Assembly: GCA_028287035.1 (NCBI GenBank)
Contig: JAQBQL010000060.1
Coordinates: forward strand, 1 to 24,613
Direction of reading: 5' to 3'
Source of the DNA: Labilithrix sp.
GTDB taxonomy: Bacteria; Myxococcota; Polyangia; Polyangiales; Polyangiaceae
DNA: 24,613 nucleotides
Of this stretch, positions 8,480 through 17,606 are shown piece after piece. The number at the start of each line of letters is the position of its first letter. Within the stretch, counting starts at the first letter, position 1. A program made the position numbers and the translations under genes. Below the pieces are notes generated by a model. The model searched no databases. It was given only the letters and a program-made list of their open reading frames with translations, and was not told the DNA's origin.

Positions 8480-8485
8480 TAGCAT
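8480..8485 (+). promoter_or_regulatory. -10-like element TAGCAT, 6 nt before GTG 8492
   Basis: TAGCAT is followed by CGCGCC and then the GTG start, the same spacing as at the kinase gene. It lies in the 40-bp gap after the kinase stop, so the membrane-protein gene may have its own leaderless promoter. Confidence 0.5.
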
Positions 8486-8491
8486 CGCGCC

Positions 8492-9085
8492 GTGCCCAGC
8501 TGGCTCCTCACGGCGGTCTTCGTCCTCTTCGTCGGGCTGCTGCTCTATCGCCGCTTCCGCGCGACGTTCGGCCGCCAGAAACTGAGCCCGGTGCGCATGG
8601 TGCTGCGCGCCGTGCTCCTGGCGGTCGTGGCGGTCGCGCTGCTCGTGGTGTCGCACGCTCCCGCGGCGATCGCGGCGTCGACGGTCGGGCTCGGGATGGG
8701 CATCGGGCTCTCCTTCCTGGGGATGCGCCACACGAAGGTGGAGAGCACGCCGCAGGGCGTCTTCTACACGCCGAACCGGTGGCTCGGCATCGGGGTCACG
8801 GCGCTCGTGCTGGGCCGCCTCGCCGCGCGCATCTTCTCGGTCTACGCCGCCGTCGCCGCGAACCCGGCGCTGGCCCGAGGCGGCGCGCCGTCGTTCGGCG
8901 ACGCGCAGAAGAGCCCGTGGACCCTCGGCATGTTCTTCGTCATGGGCGGCTATTACGTCGCCTATTACGTTCACCTCTGGCGCGCCGCGCGTACCATGAA
9001 GGTCGATGCCCGCGCCGAAGCTCCGCCTGGTCGTCCTCGCGTCACTCTTGCTGGCGGCGGCGGGAGCGTCGATCGCGGCGTGTAG
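8492..9085 (+). CDS. DUF1453/CcdC-like integral membrane protein
   Basis: A 197-residue protein starting at GTG 8492. It begins with a hydrophobic helix (WLLTAVFVLFVGLLL), then a basic loop YRRFRATFGRQKLSP, two further helices around residues 33-70, the segment GVFYTPNRWLGIGV, a fourth helix, and a last helix in LGMFFVMGGYYVAYYVHLW. The layout of RRFR-x-P, a Gly-rich second helix pair and a Y-x-x-Y last helix resembles the DUF1453/CcdC group, small membrane proteins once linked to cytochrome c maturation; no conserved cysteine pair is present, so a redox role is not supported. The last 26 residues lie in DNA that also encodes the signal peptide of the next gene in another frame. Confidence 0.75.
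   Translation: MPSWLLTAVFVLFVGLLLYRRFRATFGRQKLSPVRMVLRAVLLAVVAVALLVVSHAPAAIAASTVGLGMGIGLSFLGMRHTKVESTPQGVFYTPNRWLGIGVTALVLGRLAARIFSVYAAVAANPALARGGAPSFGDAQKSPWTLGMFFVMGGYYVAYYVHLWRAARTMKVDARAEAPPGRPRVTLAGGGGSVDRGV
8992..8997 (+). promoter_or_regulatory. -10-like element TACCAT inside the upstream gene
   Basis: TACCAT lies 8 nt before the ATG at 9006, with a GAAGG purine run between them. It falls inside the coding sequence of the DUF1453-like gene, so coding constraint could explain it. Weak call. Confidence 0.3.
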
Positions 9086-9776
9086 CTCGGACGACGGGGG
9101 GCCCGCCGCCTTCCCGACGAACGGCGGAACGCCGGAGCGGCGCGACGCGAGCACCTCGCCCACCCCGACGTCCCCGACGCCGGACTCCGGAGGCCCAAAG
9201 GCGCCGACCTCCCAGTGCTCCACGACGCCGCCAACCGTCGGCGCGCCGCTCACGTGCGCCTGGCTCGCCAGCACCGACAATTGCTGGGTCAAGGCACTCG
9301 CGAAGGTGAAATCCTGCGGCGAGGTGAAGGACGGCCTCCTTTCGACGGACGCACGTAGCTGCGTCGACGGCGACGCGACCCTGGCGTTCGCCGCCCCCTT
9401 CCCCGAGGTGCCGCTCGGAGCCGACCGGGAGGTCACGTACACGATGAACGGCGCGGAAGCGGGCGCCGCCTGCTACCAGTTCACGTTCTTCACGCCGAGC
9501 GCCAACAACCGATTGCACGTCAGCGTGGCCATCGCGTCGCTGGAGGGTTGCGTCTCGTTGAACGTGGATCCGGACAACTCGTCCCTCCTCACCATCACCT
9601 GTGCCGACGGGGTCGCCCATACCGGCGACATCGCTGCACTGACGAGCGCATGCCAGACGCCCGGGTACTCGTACAGCGAGCTTCCGACCGGCTTCGGGTT
9701 GGGCCTCGGGTGGGGCACGAACGCGCTCGGCCACCCGCCGGGCGAGCTCGTCCGACCGATCTTCTGCCACGAGTGA
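9006..9776 (+). CDS. Cysteine-rich lipoprotein, unknown function
   Basis: A 256-residue exported protein. The signal peptide ends in a lipobox SIAAC (Cys26), followed by a disordered linker rich in Ser, Thr, Pro and Asp up to about residue 68. The remaining globular part holds ten cysteines (for example LTCAW, DNCWV, KSCGEV, RSCVDG, EGCVSL, ITCADG, IFCHE), an even number that suggests five disulfide bonds in the periplasm or on the cell surface. The sequence is beta-rich with no enzyme motif. The start is fixed by the signal peptide, which means an 80-nt overlap (9006-9085) with the membrane-protein gene. It ends 21 bp from the convergent asd gene. I do not recognise the family. Confidence 0.85.
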   Translation: MPAPKLRLVVLASLLLAAAGASIAACSSDDGGPAAFPTNGGTPERRDASTSPTPTSPTPDSGGPKAPTSQCSTTPPTVGAPLTCAWLASTDNCWVKALAKVKSCGEVKDGLLSTDARSCVDGDATLAFAAPFPEVPLGADREVTYTMNGAEAGAACYQFTFFTPSANNRLHVSVAIASLEGCVSLNVDPDNSSLLTITCADGVAHTGDIAALTSACQTPGYSYSELPTGFGLGLGWGTNALGHPPGELVRPIFCHE

Positions 9777-9792
9777 CGGGGAGCGTTCCCCG
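9777..9792. terminator. GC hairpin between convergent genes
   Basis: CGGGGA (9777-9782) pairs perfectly with TCCCCG (9787-9792) over a GCGT loop. It fills the 21-bp gap between the lipoprotein stop and the asd stop, a place where a bidirectional terminator is expected. No T-run follows on either strand, so it may act as a transcript-end stabiliser or a Rho-independent terminator without a U-tract. Confidence 0.45.
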
Positions 9793-9797
9793 GCCAC

Positions 9798-10817
<1,020 letters not shown>

Positions 10818-10910
10818 GCACCACGAACTACCCCGCTTTCCGGCGCGCCGCGAGTTTTCGTGCCGCAGAAAAAGCCCCTCTCCGGCCGCGTGTTAGCCTT
10901 GATGACAGGC

Positions 10911-13900
10911 ATGCGCGTCGTCCGCTTCGCTTCTCCGCTCGCCCTCGCGGCACTCGCGCTCTTCGCGCTGGGTGAGGGCGCGTGCGGCGGCGGAGGAGCC
11001 GGCGCGGCGGCGCCCGGACAGAGCGCGTTCCGCGTGACCGGCGTGGGCGCGAGCCTCGATCCCACGGTGCGCGGGGCGCGCCTCGTACCGGAGAGCATCG
11101 TGGAGAGCACGGGCTACGGCACGGAGCCGGGCGGCGGCACGCGCGCCATCACTGCAGCGCTCCGCGTGGCCCACACGCGTGATGGCGGGCTCATGGTCGC
11201 CGAGGACCGGTTCCCGCTCGCCCCGCAGCTCACCGTGGCGCTGCCCGAGCGTGTGGGGGGCGGCTTCCTCTACGTGATCGGCACGACGGTGTGGCGCTCC
11301 GAGCAGTGGCTCGATCGCGCGCGGCCGATCTTCACGTCGGCGCAGGCCATCCAGGGGATCGTGCCGGGCCTCGACCGCGTGTACGTGCGCGCGCAGAACG
11401 CCTACCTCGCCATCGACGGCAAGACCGGCAACGCGCTGGATCTCGGACCCTGGCCGGCGAGCCCCTTCGTCAGCTCGTTCGCGGCCGCCGACGGGTGGCG
11501 TGCCGCGGCGGTCGCCGATCTCCGCGGGGTCGTCGCGACCTTCGACGCCGGCGCCTCGTGGAGGAGCCTCGAGCTTCCGATGGATCCGCGCCAGGTCCTC
11601 GCGAGCGGCGACGGTCTCGCGGTCGGCGGCATCGAGAACGGCAAGAACGAGGCGTGGTTCGAGGTGCGCGCCGACGGCACCGTCGCGCGCCTCTCCGCGC
11701 CGCCCCGCGAGGCGAAGGCGAGGATCGTCGTCGCGCCGCCGTCGCCCGCGCGGACGTACTACCCGGGCGGGCGGCCGACCATCACGCTGCCGCTCCCCCA
11801 GGCGCCGGTGCCGATGCCGCCCGAGCCCGAGGCTCCCGCTCGCGAGGACGCGGCCGACCCGGGTGAGCGCATCTTCGGCAAGCGTCCGCTGGTCGCCGCG
11901 ATCGAGGACGGCTGGCCGCTCACCGACGGCACCGCGGTGGTCGCATGCGACGGCGCCCTCGGCCGCATACGCCTCGGCGACGGCGCGCTCGTCGACGTCG
12001 CCACCGCAGCCTTCCCGCTCCGCCCCGCGCGCTGCCATCCGGTGTCGCTCACGCGTCCCAGCGCCGTCGGTGCGTTCGGCTTCGTGTGCGGCGAGCCGCG
12101 CGGCAAGACCGCGGTGTACGCGTTCGATCCGGTCCGCGGAACGCTCACCGAGCTGAAGAAGTTCGACCGGCCGCGCGTCGTCACGTCGTCCGGCAACGGC
12201 GCGCTCGCGGTGCGTGGTCCTTGTGCGGAAGACGGCGACGCGAGCGTCGCGCCGCAGGAGCCGGCGCGGGTCGCCATCCGGGAAGACGGCGGCGATGGTC
12301 GCGACGCGCAGGCGAAGGAGCCGCGCGCGAAGGAAGAGGCACGCGCCCCGGAGAGCCACCCGTACTGCGTGCTCGGTCACGACAACGTGTGGCGCGAGAT
12401 CCACGTGCGCAGCGACGCAGCGGGCGAGCGCGTCGCGGTGCTCGGCGACGGACGCGTGGCTGTGGTGTCGCCCCCGTCGGGCGACGTGCCGGCGCGCCTG
12501 ACCCTCCTCGATCACGGCCGCGCGAGCACGGTCGCCGTCGTGTTCCCGAAGGTCGCCGCCGACGTGGCGCGCGTGCTCCGCCTCGGCCTGTGGCTCGACG
12601 GCTTCGAGGAGCGTCGCCCGGGGGTCCTCGGCGGCTGGATCGAGGCGGGGGGCGTGATGCTCGGCCTCGAGCTCGCCCTCGACGGCAAGGCCACCCTCGG
12701 GCAGCTCGTTCGTGACGCGGGGAGCCCGTTCGTCGCCGGCCGCTACGGCTTCGGTTTCGCGCAGTCCCGGCGCGGCTTCGAGACGACGGACGGCGGCATG
12801 ACGTGGACGCCCCTCGAGCTACCCGAGCCGCTCGCGACCCCCGCGAAGGTGGAGCGGCGCGCGTGCGGTCCCGTCGGATGCCTCGCCGCCGGGTGGCTTC
12901 GCATCGGCTGGGGCGAGCCGAAGAAGGAGCCTCCGCCCCCGGCCCCGCCCGCGTACCGCCCGGTCGTCAACCTCGCGCCGCCGCAGCTCGCGCTGAGCTG
13001 CGAGCCCATGTCGCCTCCGATGCCCACGCCGCCCGCGCCGCGCGGGATTCCCACCATCAGGCTGCCCGCCAGCGGCTCGTCGCCCCGGCTGCTCGCGCCG
13101 CCCGGCGGCAGCGCGCCTGGCCTCGCCGAGCTTCCCCCGTTCTACGCGCAACCGGGTCCGACCCTCCGCGACGGCGAGCGCGGGCTCCCCGTCGAGCTGC
13201 AGGATCTGCCGGAGCGTTACCCGCGGCTCGGCCCGCTGGCGCGCCTCTACACGTGGGGGCCGAAGACCGGCGAGTGGGATACGCAGGGCAGGTTCCAGGT
13301 GAAGTGGCTGTCGCCGTTCGCCGGCTGGCCCGAGGCGCATGCGACGACCCCCGTGCTGCCGCCGCAGGCGCTCGGCGATCTCACGCGCGGGGGCACGCCC
13401 CTCGGGTTCGGCACGTACTACGGCGCCGGCAGCTCGGGACTCTTCCAGATCGCCACCGGGGACGACCCTGCGCACGGTCTGCTCCTCGCGCGCCGGCTCG
13501 CCCGTGGCGACGTGACTCCCGTCGAGCTCGAGGCGGATCACGCGCCGCTCGAGATCCGGCGCGCCGACGGTGAGCCCTTCGTCGAGATCGAAGCGGTCAC
13601 GCGGATGGCCGGTCGCTGGTTCTTCGCCACCCCGAGCGCGCCCGCGGCGACGGCGCCCGTCACCACCATCTGGCAGGTCGACGGCGCGGTCGCTCGCGAG
13701 CTGGTCCGCGTGTCGCGCGCGGCCCTCGAGACGGGGCGGCCCGTCGGGACGAGGCTCGCCCGCCGCTCCGACGGGAGATCGCTGGGCCTCGTCGTCGACG
13801 GTCAGCCCACCGCCGATCGCAACGCGGCCACGCGGTGGGTCTTGCCGATCGACCTCGAGTCCGGGCAGCTCGGAGAGCCCGAGTCGCTCGGCTACGTCGA

Positions 13901-14234
13901 TCTCGGCGGGCGCACGCTCGAGGCCTGCGGCGACGACGTCGTCGGCTGGGTCTTCGACACGTCGCTGCCGAGCACCACGGTGCGGCTTCGCACCGGCGCC
14001 GCCACCGGCACGCTCCAGTCGGTCTACGGCCGCGTCCGTCTCTCTTCGTCCCGCGGGTGCATCGAGCGCGTCTCCGGGATGTACGACGGGCAGTCGGCGG
14101 AACGCGCCGCGCAGCTCACGCGACCGGGTCCCCCGCCGGCGCAGGCGGGAGCCAGCCGGGCCGGGGAGATCGTCGCCGTGGCCTTTGCATCACAGTCTCG
14201 CTACGCGCTGAAGTGCACCACCGCGGCGAAGTAG
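10911..14234 (+). CDS. Large exported protein with BNR/Asp-box repeats
   Basis: About 1107 residues. The N-terminal signal peptide ends at LGEGAC followed by CGGGG-type glycines; Cys25 could be lipidated, although Glu at -3 is not a standard lipobox. The body is beta-rich with at least two Asp-box turns, TFDAGASWRSL (about residues 210-220) and TTDGGMTWTPL (about 625-635), as in BNR or Ycf48-like propellers. A proline-rich linker sits near residue 300 (LPLPQAPVPMPPEPEAP), a charged Glu/Ala/Arg stretch near 460-480, and a second proline-rich segment near 680-760. This suggests two or three propeller modules joined by flexible linkers. ATG 10902 is an in-frame alternative three codons upstream; I prefer 10911 because TAGCCT at 10894-10899 would put the transcript start after 10902. 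Function unknown. Confidence 0.82.
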   Translation: MRVVRFASPLALAALALFALGEGACGGGGAGAAAPGQSAFRVTGVGASLDPTVRGARLVPESIVESTGYGTEPGGGTRAITAALRVAHTRDGGLMVAEDRFPLAPQLTVALPERVGGGFLYVIGTTVWRSEQWLDRARPIFTSAQAIQGIVPGLDRVYVRAQNAYLAIDGKTGNALDLGPWPASPFVSSFAAADGWRAAAVADLRGVVATFDAGASWRSLELPMDPRQVLASGDGLAVGGIENGKNEAWFEVRADGTVARLSAPPREAKARIVVAPPSPARTYYPGGRPTITLPLPQAPVPMPPEPEAPAREDAADPGERIFGKRPLVAAIEDGWPLTDGTAVVACDGALGRIRLGDGALVDVATAAFPLRPARCHPVSLTRPSAVGAFGFVCGEPRGKTAVYAFDPVRGTLTELKKFDRPRVVTSSGNGALAVRGPCAEDGDASVAPQEPARVAIREDGGDGRDAQAKEPRAKEEARAPESHPYCVLGHDNVWREIHVRSDAAGERVAVLGDGRVAVVSPPSGDVPARLTLLDHGRASTVAVVFPKVAADVARVLRLGLWLDGFEERRPGVLGGWIEAGGVMLGLELALDGKATLGQLVRDAGSPFVAGRYGFGFAQSRRGFETTDGGMTWTPLELPEPLATPAKVERRACGPVGCLAAGWLRIGWGEPKKEPPPPAPPAYRPVVNLAPPQLALSCEPMSPPMPTPPAPRGIPTIRLPASGSSPRLLAPPGGSAPGLAELPPFYAQPGPTLRDGERGLPVELQDLPERYPRLGPLARLYTWGPKTGEWDTQGRFQVKWLSPFAGWPEAHATTPVLPPQALGDLTRGGTPLGFGTYYGAGSSGLFQIATGDDPAHGLLLARRLARGDVTPVELEADHAPLEIRRADGEPFVEIEAVTRMAGRWFFATPSAPAATAPVTTIWQVDGAVARELVRVSRAALETGRPVGTRLARRSDGRSLGLVVDGQPTADRNAATRWVLPIDLESGQLGEPESLGYVDLGGRTLEACGDDVVGWVFDTSLPSTTVRLRTGAATGTLQSVYGRVRLSSSRGCIERVSGMYDGQSAERAAQLTRPGPPPAQAGASRAGEIVAVAFASQSRYALKCTTAAK

Positions 14235-14273
14235 CCGGGTTTCGCGCGGGGCGTCACACGCGAGATGCGGGCC

Positions 14274-14284
14274 CTGTCAGACAG
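14274..14284. repeat. Palindrome CTGTC-A-GACAG
   Basis: A perfect 5-bp inverted repeat around a single central A, 40 nt after the stop of the BNR protein gene. Its short size suits a protein-binding site better than an RNA hairpin. No second copy was noticed in the window. Confidence 0.35.
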
Positions 14285-14339
14285 CGGCAGGATGTCTCAA
14301 ATTTCCTGGCCCCCGGAAAAACCACGCTCGCGATGTGCA

Positions 14340-14357
14340 CCACCCGCTAAGGGGTGG
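14340..14357 (+). repeat. Hairpin CCACCC / GGGTGG
   Basis: CCACCC (14340-14345) and GGGTGG (14352-14357) form a 6-bp GC stem over a 6-nt loop. It is about 105 nt past the upstream stop and has no T-run behind it, so it is at best a weak terminator. Confidence 0.4.
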
Positions 14358-14364
14358 CGCGGGC

Positions 14365-14402
14365 TCGTGCAAAGCCGCTTCCCGCCTTTCACTTTTGCAC
14401 GA
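14365..14402. repeat. 9-bp perfect inverted repeat TCGTGCAAA ... TTTGCACGA
   Basis: The arms at 14365-14373 and 14394-14402 are exact reverse complements separated by 20 nt. The arms are more AT-rich than the local DNA. This could be a two-half-site operator for the esterase gene about 220 bp downstream, or a structured RNA stem. No matching copy was noticed elsewhere in the window. Confidence 0.45.
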
Positions 14403-14608
14403 TGAAGAGGCCCCCCTGGATCGTGAGCTATCCGGAATTACTACCTTTCTTCGTGGGCATGACTGCTGCTAGGTTCTTCTTGCCTGCGCGGAGTGTGGCT
14501 GCCCCCCCGGCCCCTTCGCGTAGGTTTTTTTTTGCGACTCCGGACCGGCGCGGCGTCTCTTTGACCGCGCAGCGCGCCCCCGGACGGTGCGGGCCGGACC
14601 GGCCGGCG

Positions 14609-14614
14609 TATCCT
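14609..14614 (+). promoter_or_regulatory. -10-like element TATCCT, 6 nt before GTG 14621
   Basis: TATCCT is followed by CCGCGC and the GTG start of the esterase gene, repeating the 6-nt spacing of the kinase and membrane-protein genes. It supports 14621 as the real start over any upstream in-frame codon. Confidence 0.5.
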
Positions 14615-14620
14615 CCGCGC

Positions 14621-17602
14621 GTGTCGACCCGACCTCTCGCATCGTTGTCCCTCGTCCATGCGCCGCGCGCGCTCGCCCTGGCGGTGGTCCTCGCCGCGGC
14701 CTGCTCGGACGTGAGGCCCCAGCCGCTCGGCGCCGCGCCGCCTTCGTCGTTGCTCCGGCCCGGCGAGATCTGCGACGCGTCGAACCCGACGCAGCTCCGG
14801 CTCTCGTTCGACCCGCCCGTCGTGGTCGTCGCGCCCGGCGCCGTGCGTCCCGTGCGGCTGACCGTGGAGCCCGACGTCTGCGCCCCCGCGGTCGCGGCGT
14901 TCGCGTCCGACTCGGCGTCGATCGCGGCCGCGCCGGCGCCCGCCAGCTTGGACCTGCGGCACGCCACGTACGACTTCGAGGTGAAGGGCGGCGCCGGCGG
15001 GACGACCGCGCTCCACGCGACGATGACCAGCCACGACGGCGCGGGCGTCCCCTACACGGTCACCGCGGATCTGCCCGTGGACGTGCGTGACGCCGCGCCG
15101 CCCAGCTGCGCCGCGGGCGAGACGGCACGCGGCACGCTGGCCGCTGGCGCGACCACGCTGGCAGGAGCGGGCGCGCTCGCCGCGTCCTACCTCTCGGTGC
15201 CGCCCGGCGCGTTCGCGCGGAGCGACGAGCTCGCGTTGCCGGCGTTCCCTGCGACCATCGCCTGCAGCGAGGATCGGGATCTGACGACCGCCCTGCCCGA
15301 CGCGCAGCTGAGGCCGCTCGGACCCGCGGTGCGGTTCGAGGTCGAGGCGCCGCTCTCGATGGGCACGTCCCTGCGGCGCGAGGTCGAGATCGCGCTGCCC
15401 GTGAACCCCGCGGCGTTCCCGGCCGGCGCGCGGCTCCGTCATCTCACGGTCCTCTACAAGCGGACCGGCGCCGGATCGCCCGAGAAGGCGCGCCCCATCC
15501 CGGTCGCGAACGCGCGCATCGAGCCGGACGGACGCGGCGGCTACGTGCTGAAGCTGCAGACGCCGTGGTTCGGGACGTACCAGGCGGCGGTGGCGGCGTC
15601 GGCGGGGAGCGTCACGCACAAGCGTCACCTCACGCATCGCGCGGTCATCGGCATCTCGATGGGCGGAGGCGGCGCCGCCGCGTTCGGGATGCGCCATCAC
15701 GATCAGTTCGACGTCATCGCGCCGCTCGGCGGCCCGAGCGACTGGTCGTGGATGCTCTGGTACGTCGAGCAGAACGCGATGGGCGGCTTCTGTCCGGCCG
15801 GCCAGACGTGCCCCAAGGTCGCCCCGAACCGGTACCCGGGGATGAACGAGACGTTCGCCCACACGATGGACTACGAGCACTGGTTCTACGAGCGCGGCGC
15901 CGGGAACGGCGGCACCTTCCCGCGCTCCGAGTACGTCCAGATCTTCGAGGATCTCGCGCTCGCGATGGGCAACCCCAACGGCTCCGGCACCGATCCCTCG
16001 ACCATGGGCTACGCGCTCGGACCGAAGCGCAACGACCCCTCGCTCGTCATGCCCGATGGCACCGACTGCGCGTTCACGGTCGACCCCGTCGGCGACGACG
16101 CGGCCGCCCAGCAGCAGCGCGACGTCGAGGCGCGGTGCCGGGCCTACCGTTGCGACCCGAAGAACGTCTACCGCGCGCCGAAGGACTACTTCGACGACGA
16201 GTACAACCCGGACGGCACGCTGCCCGTCATCGGGTTCTGCGACGGCGGCCAGGTGCCGGATGCGCCGAGCCCCTACGTGAACACGTGGGCGCCGGGCGGT
16301 GACAAGCCGGTCGGCTTCGCGCTCGCCGTCGACCGCAACGGCAACGGCATCCGCGACGAGGGCGAGCCGGTCATCCGTTCCGGCCACGAGCCCTATCTCG
16401 ACTGCGGCGTCGATCAGCTCTGCGACAAGGACGAGCCCGGCTACGACGCGGAGAAGAACCCCGACCCGAGCGGCGACGACTACGACTACCAGCTCCAGCC
16501 CACCGGCACCGAGGGCAACCATCGCTGGGACGCCGGCGAGCGCTTCAGCGACGTCGGCCTCGACGGGGTGCCCGACACCGCAACGCGGCACGTGGCCGGC
16601 GACCCCGGCGAGGGCGACGGCCTGTTCACGAGCTCGCTCGGCGTCGCCAACTTCGCGGCCAACGATCCGCACGAGATCATGGCCGGACGCACCACGAAGA
16701 TCCCGGGCGGCGCCCTCACCGACGACGCGCTCCGGCGCTTCGACGTGCTGTCGGACGGCGGCGTGCGGGACCTCTTCAACTTCGAGTCGGTCGCCAATCA
16801 CCTGATAGGTCAGGTCCACGGCCGGCGCACCAGCGCGGGCCTCCCGATCCGCTCGACCGCCTTCTACAACGGCTTCCACTTCCTGCCCGGCGAGCCGAGC
16901 GACAAGCCGAACCAGTTCGAGCCGGCGAACATCCGCTGGGCCGACGTCGCCGACATGCCGAGCATCCGCTACGGCGAGGTCGACGCGACGCGCGAGATAA
17001 TCGAGCGTGACGGCGACGGGCAGCACGTCGGCATCGTGACCCAGCGCCTCCAGACCTCGGTCTTCTACGTGGCGAAGCGCTGGCCGGGCGCGGACCGCCG
17101 CCACGTCGAGGAGTCGCGCGAGGATCCGGCGGCGTCCACCATCAACGAGCTCGGCGTCGACTGCGAGGTCGCCGGCACGTGCGAGAAGATCTTCACCGGC
17201 CCGCGCACCGGCCGCACCGGGCCCATCGCGGTGACGCTCCCTCCCGGCTACGCCTCGAAGGCGAGCGTCGCCGACGACGTCCGCTATCCCGTGCTCTACG
17301 TGCTCCACGGGTACGGTCAGGATCCCCGTGACCTCGCCGCGGTCGGCGGCTTCCTCGCCGTCTACCAGAACGGGGCCGACCGCTCGTACGCCACCCGCCT
17401 TCCCAAGATGCTCGTCGTCTACGTCGACGGGCGCTGCCGCGTCGGCAAGGACGGCAAGCCGGAGTGCGTGCGCGGCACGTTCTTCATGAACTCGGCGAGG
17501 CCCGAGGGGCCGCAGCTCGACGACTGGTTCGAGGAGGTCATGGAGTACGTCGACCGCAACTACCGCACGATGAAGCCGGCCGACGTCGACGTGACCGACT
17601 GA
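14621..17602 (+). CDS. Lipoprotein esterase with circularly permuted alpha/beta-hydrolase motifs
   Basis: A 993-residue exported protein. A signal peptide leads to Cys28 (VLAAAC), then an Ig-like beta-rich region to about residue 330. Next comes HRAVIGISMGGGGAA with the nucleophile Ser346 of the esterase D/antigen 85 type, followed by a large insert containing a calcium-loop-like DRNGNGIRDEGE (from residue 571) and DEPGYDAEKNPDPSGDD. SDGGVRD (712 and 717) and GFHFLPG (His753) are candidate catalytic Asp and His. The piece that normally comes first in this fold, YPVLYVLHGYG (HGYG at 896-899), VVYVDGRC, GTFFMNS and DRNYRT, is at the very C-terminus, ending 13 residues after YRT. Start GTG 14621 is set by the signal peptide and the TATCCT element; the in-frame extension upstream to 14354 lacks a signal. 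It ends 4 bp from the convergent Rieske gene. Substrate unknown. Confidence 0.85.
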   Translation: MSTRPLASLSLVHAPRALALAVVLAAACSDVRPQPLGAAPPSSLLRPGEICDASNPTQLRLSFDPPVVVVAPGAVRPVRLTVEPDVCAPAVAAFASDSASIAAAPAPASLDLRHATYDFEVKGGAGGTTALHATMTSHDGAGVPYTVTADLPVDVRDAAPPSCAAGETARGTLAAGATTLAGAGALAASYLSVPPGAFARSDELALPAFPATIACSEDRDLTTALPDAQLRPLGPAVRFEVEAPLSMGTSLRREVEIALPVNPAAFPAGARLRHLTVLYKRTGAGSPEKARPIPVANARIEPDGRGGYVLKLQTPWFGTYQAAVAASAGSVTHKRHLTHRAVIGISMGGGGAAAFGMRHHDQFDVIAPLGGPSDWSWMLWYVEQNAMGGFCPAGQTCPKVAPNRYPGMNETFAHTMDYEHWFYERGAGNGGTFPRSEYVQIFEDLALAMGNPNGSGTDPSTMGYALGPKRNDPSLVMPDGTDCAFTVDPVGDDAAAQQQRDVEARCRAYRCDPKNVYRAPKDYFDDEYNPDGTLPVIGFCDGGQVPDAPSPYVNTWAPGGDKPVGFALAVDRNGNGIRDEGEPVIRSGHEPYLDCGVDQLCDKDEPGYDAEKNPDPSGDDYDYQLQPTGTEGNHRWDAGERFSDVGLDGVPDTATRHVAGDPGEGDGLFTSSLGVANFAANDPHEIMAGRTTKIPGGALTDDALRRFDVLSDGGVRDLFNFESVANHLIGQVHGRRTSAGLPIRSTAFYNGFHFLPGEPSDKPNQFEPANIRWADVADMPSIRYGEVDATREIIERDGDGQHVGIVTQRLQTSVFYVAKRWPGADRRHVEESREDPAASTINELGVDCEVAGTCEKIFTGPRTGRTGPIAVTLPPGYASKASVADDVRYPVLYVLHGYGQDPRDLAAVGGFLAVYQNGADRSYATRLPKMLVVYVDGRCRVGKDGKPECVRGTFFMNSARPEGPQLDDWFEEVMEYVDRNYRTMKPADVDVTD

Positions 17603-17606
17603 CCGC

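Larger units (their letters stand above)
14235..14620. other. 386-bp gene-free stretch of lower GC
   Basis: No convincing gene lies here. GC falls to about 53-58% in 14281-14340 and 14401-14460, against roughly 70% around it, and a run of nine T occurs at 14525-14533. Three inverted repeats are present and listed separately. A 37-codon ATG frame at 14292-14405 exists but has no recognisable product. The stretch could be a long untranslated or regulatory region, or the remains of an inserted element; I cannot tell which. Confidence 0.5.

Noticed and set aside
8545..8748. Small minus-strand open frame inside the membrane-protein gene
   Set aside because: Shadow of the plus-strand coding sequence, with no motif and no promoter.
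14355..14371. Sigma-54 -24/-12 promoter look-alike (TGGC ... TGC)
   Set aside because: The distance from GG to GC is 11 nt instead of the required 10, and the conserved TTGC is not present.
14292..14405. 37-codon ATG frame in the gene-free stretch
   Set aside because: No Shine-Dalgarno, no recognisable product, and it crosses two inverted repeats; not enough to call a gene.
14354..14620. N-terminal extension of the esterase frame
   Set aside because: It would bury the signal peptide and lipobox about 90 residues inside the protein and has no conserved sequence.
14441..17308. Minus-strand open frame of about 955 codons
   Set aside because: It lies opposite the esterase gene and shows only low-complexity Val/Arg/Ala/Gly sequence.
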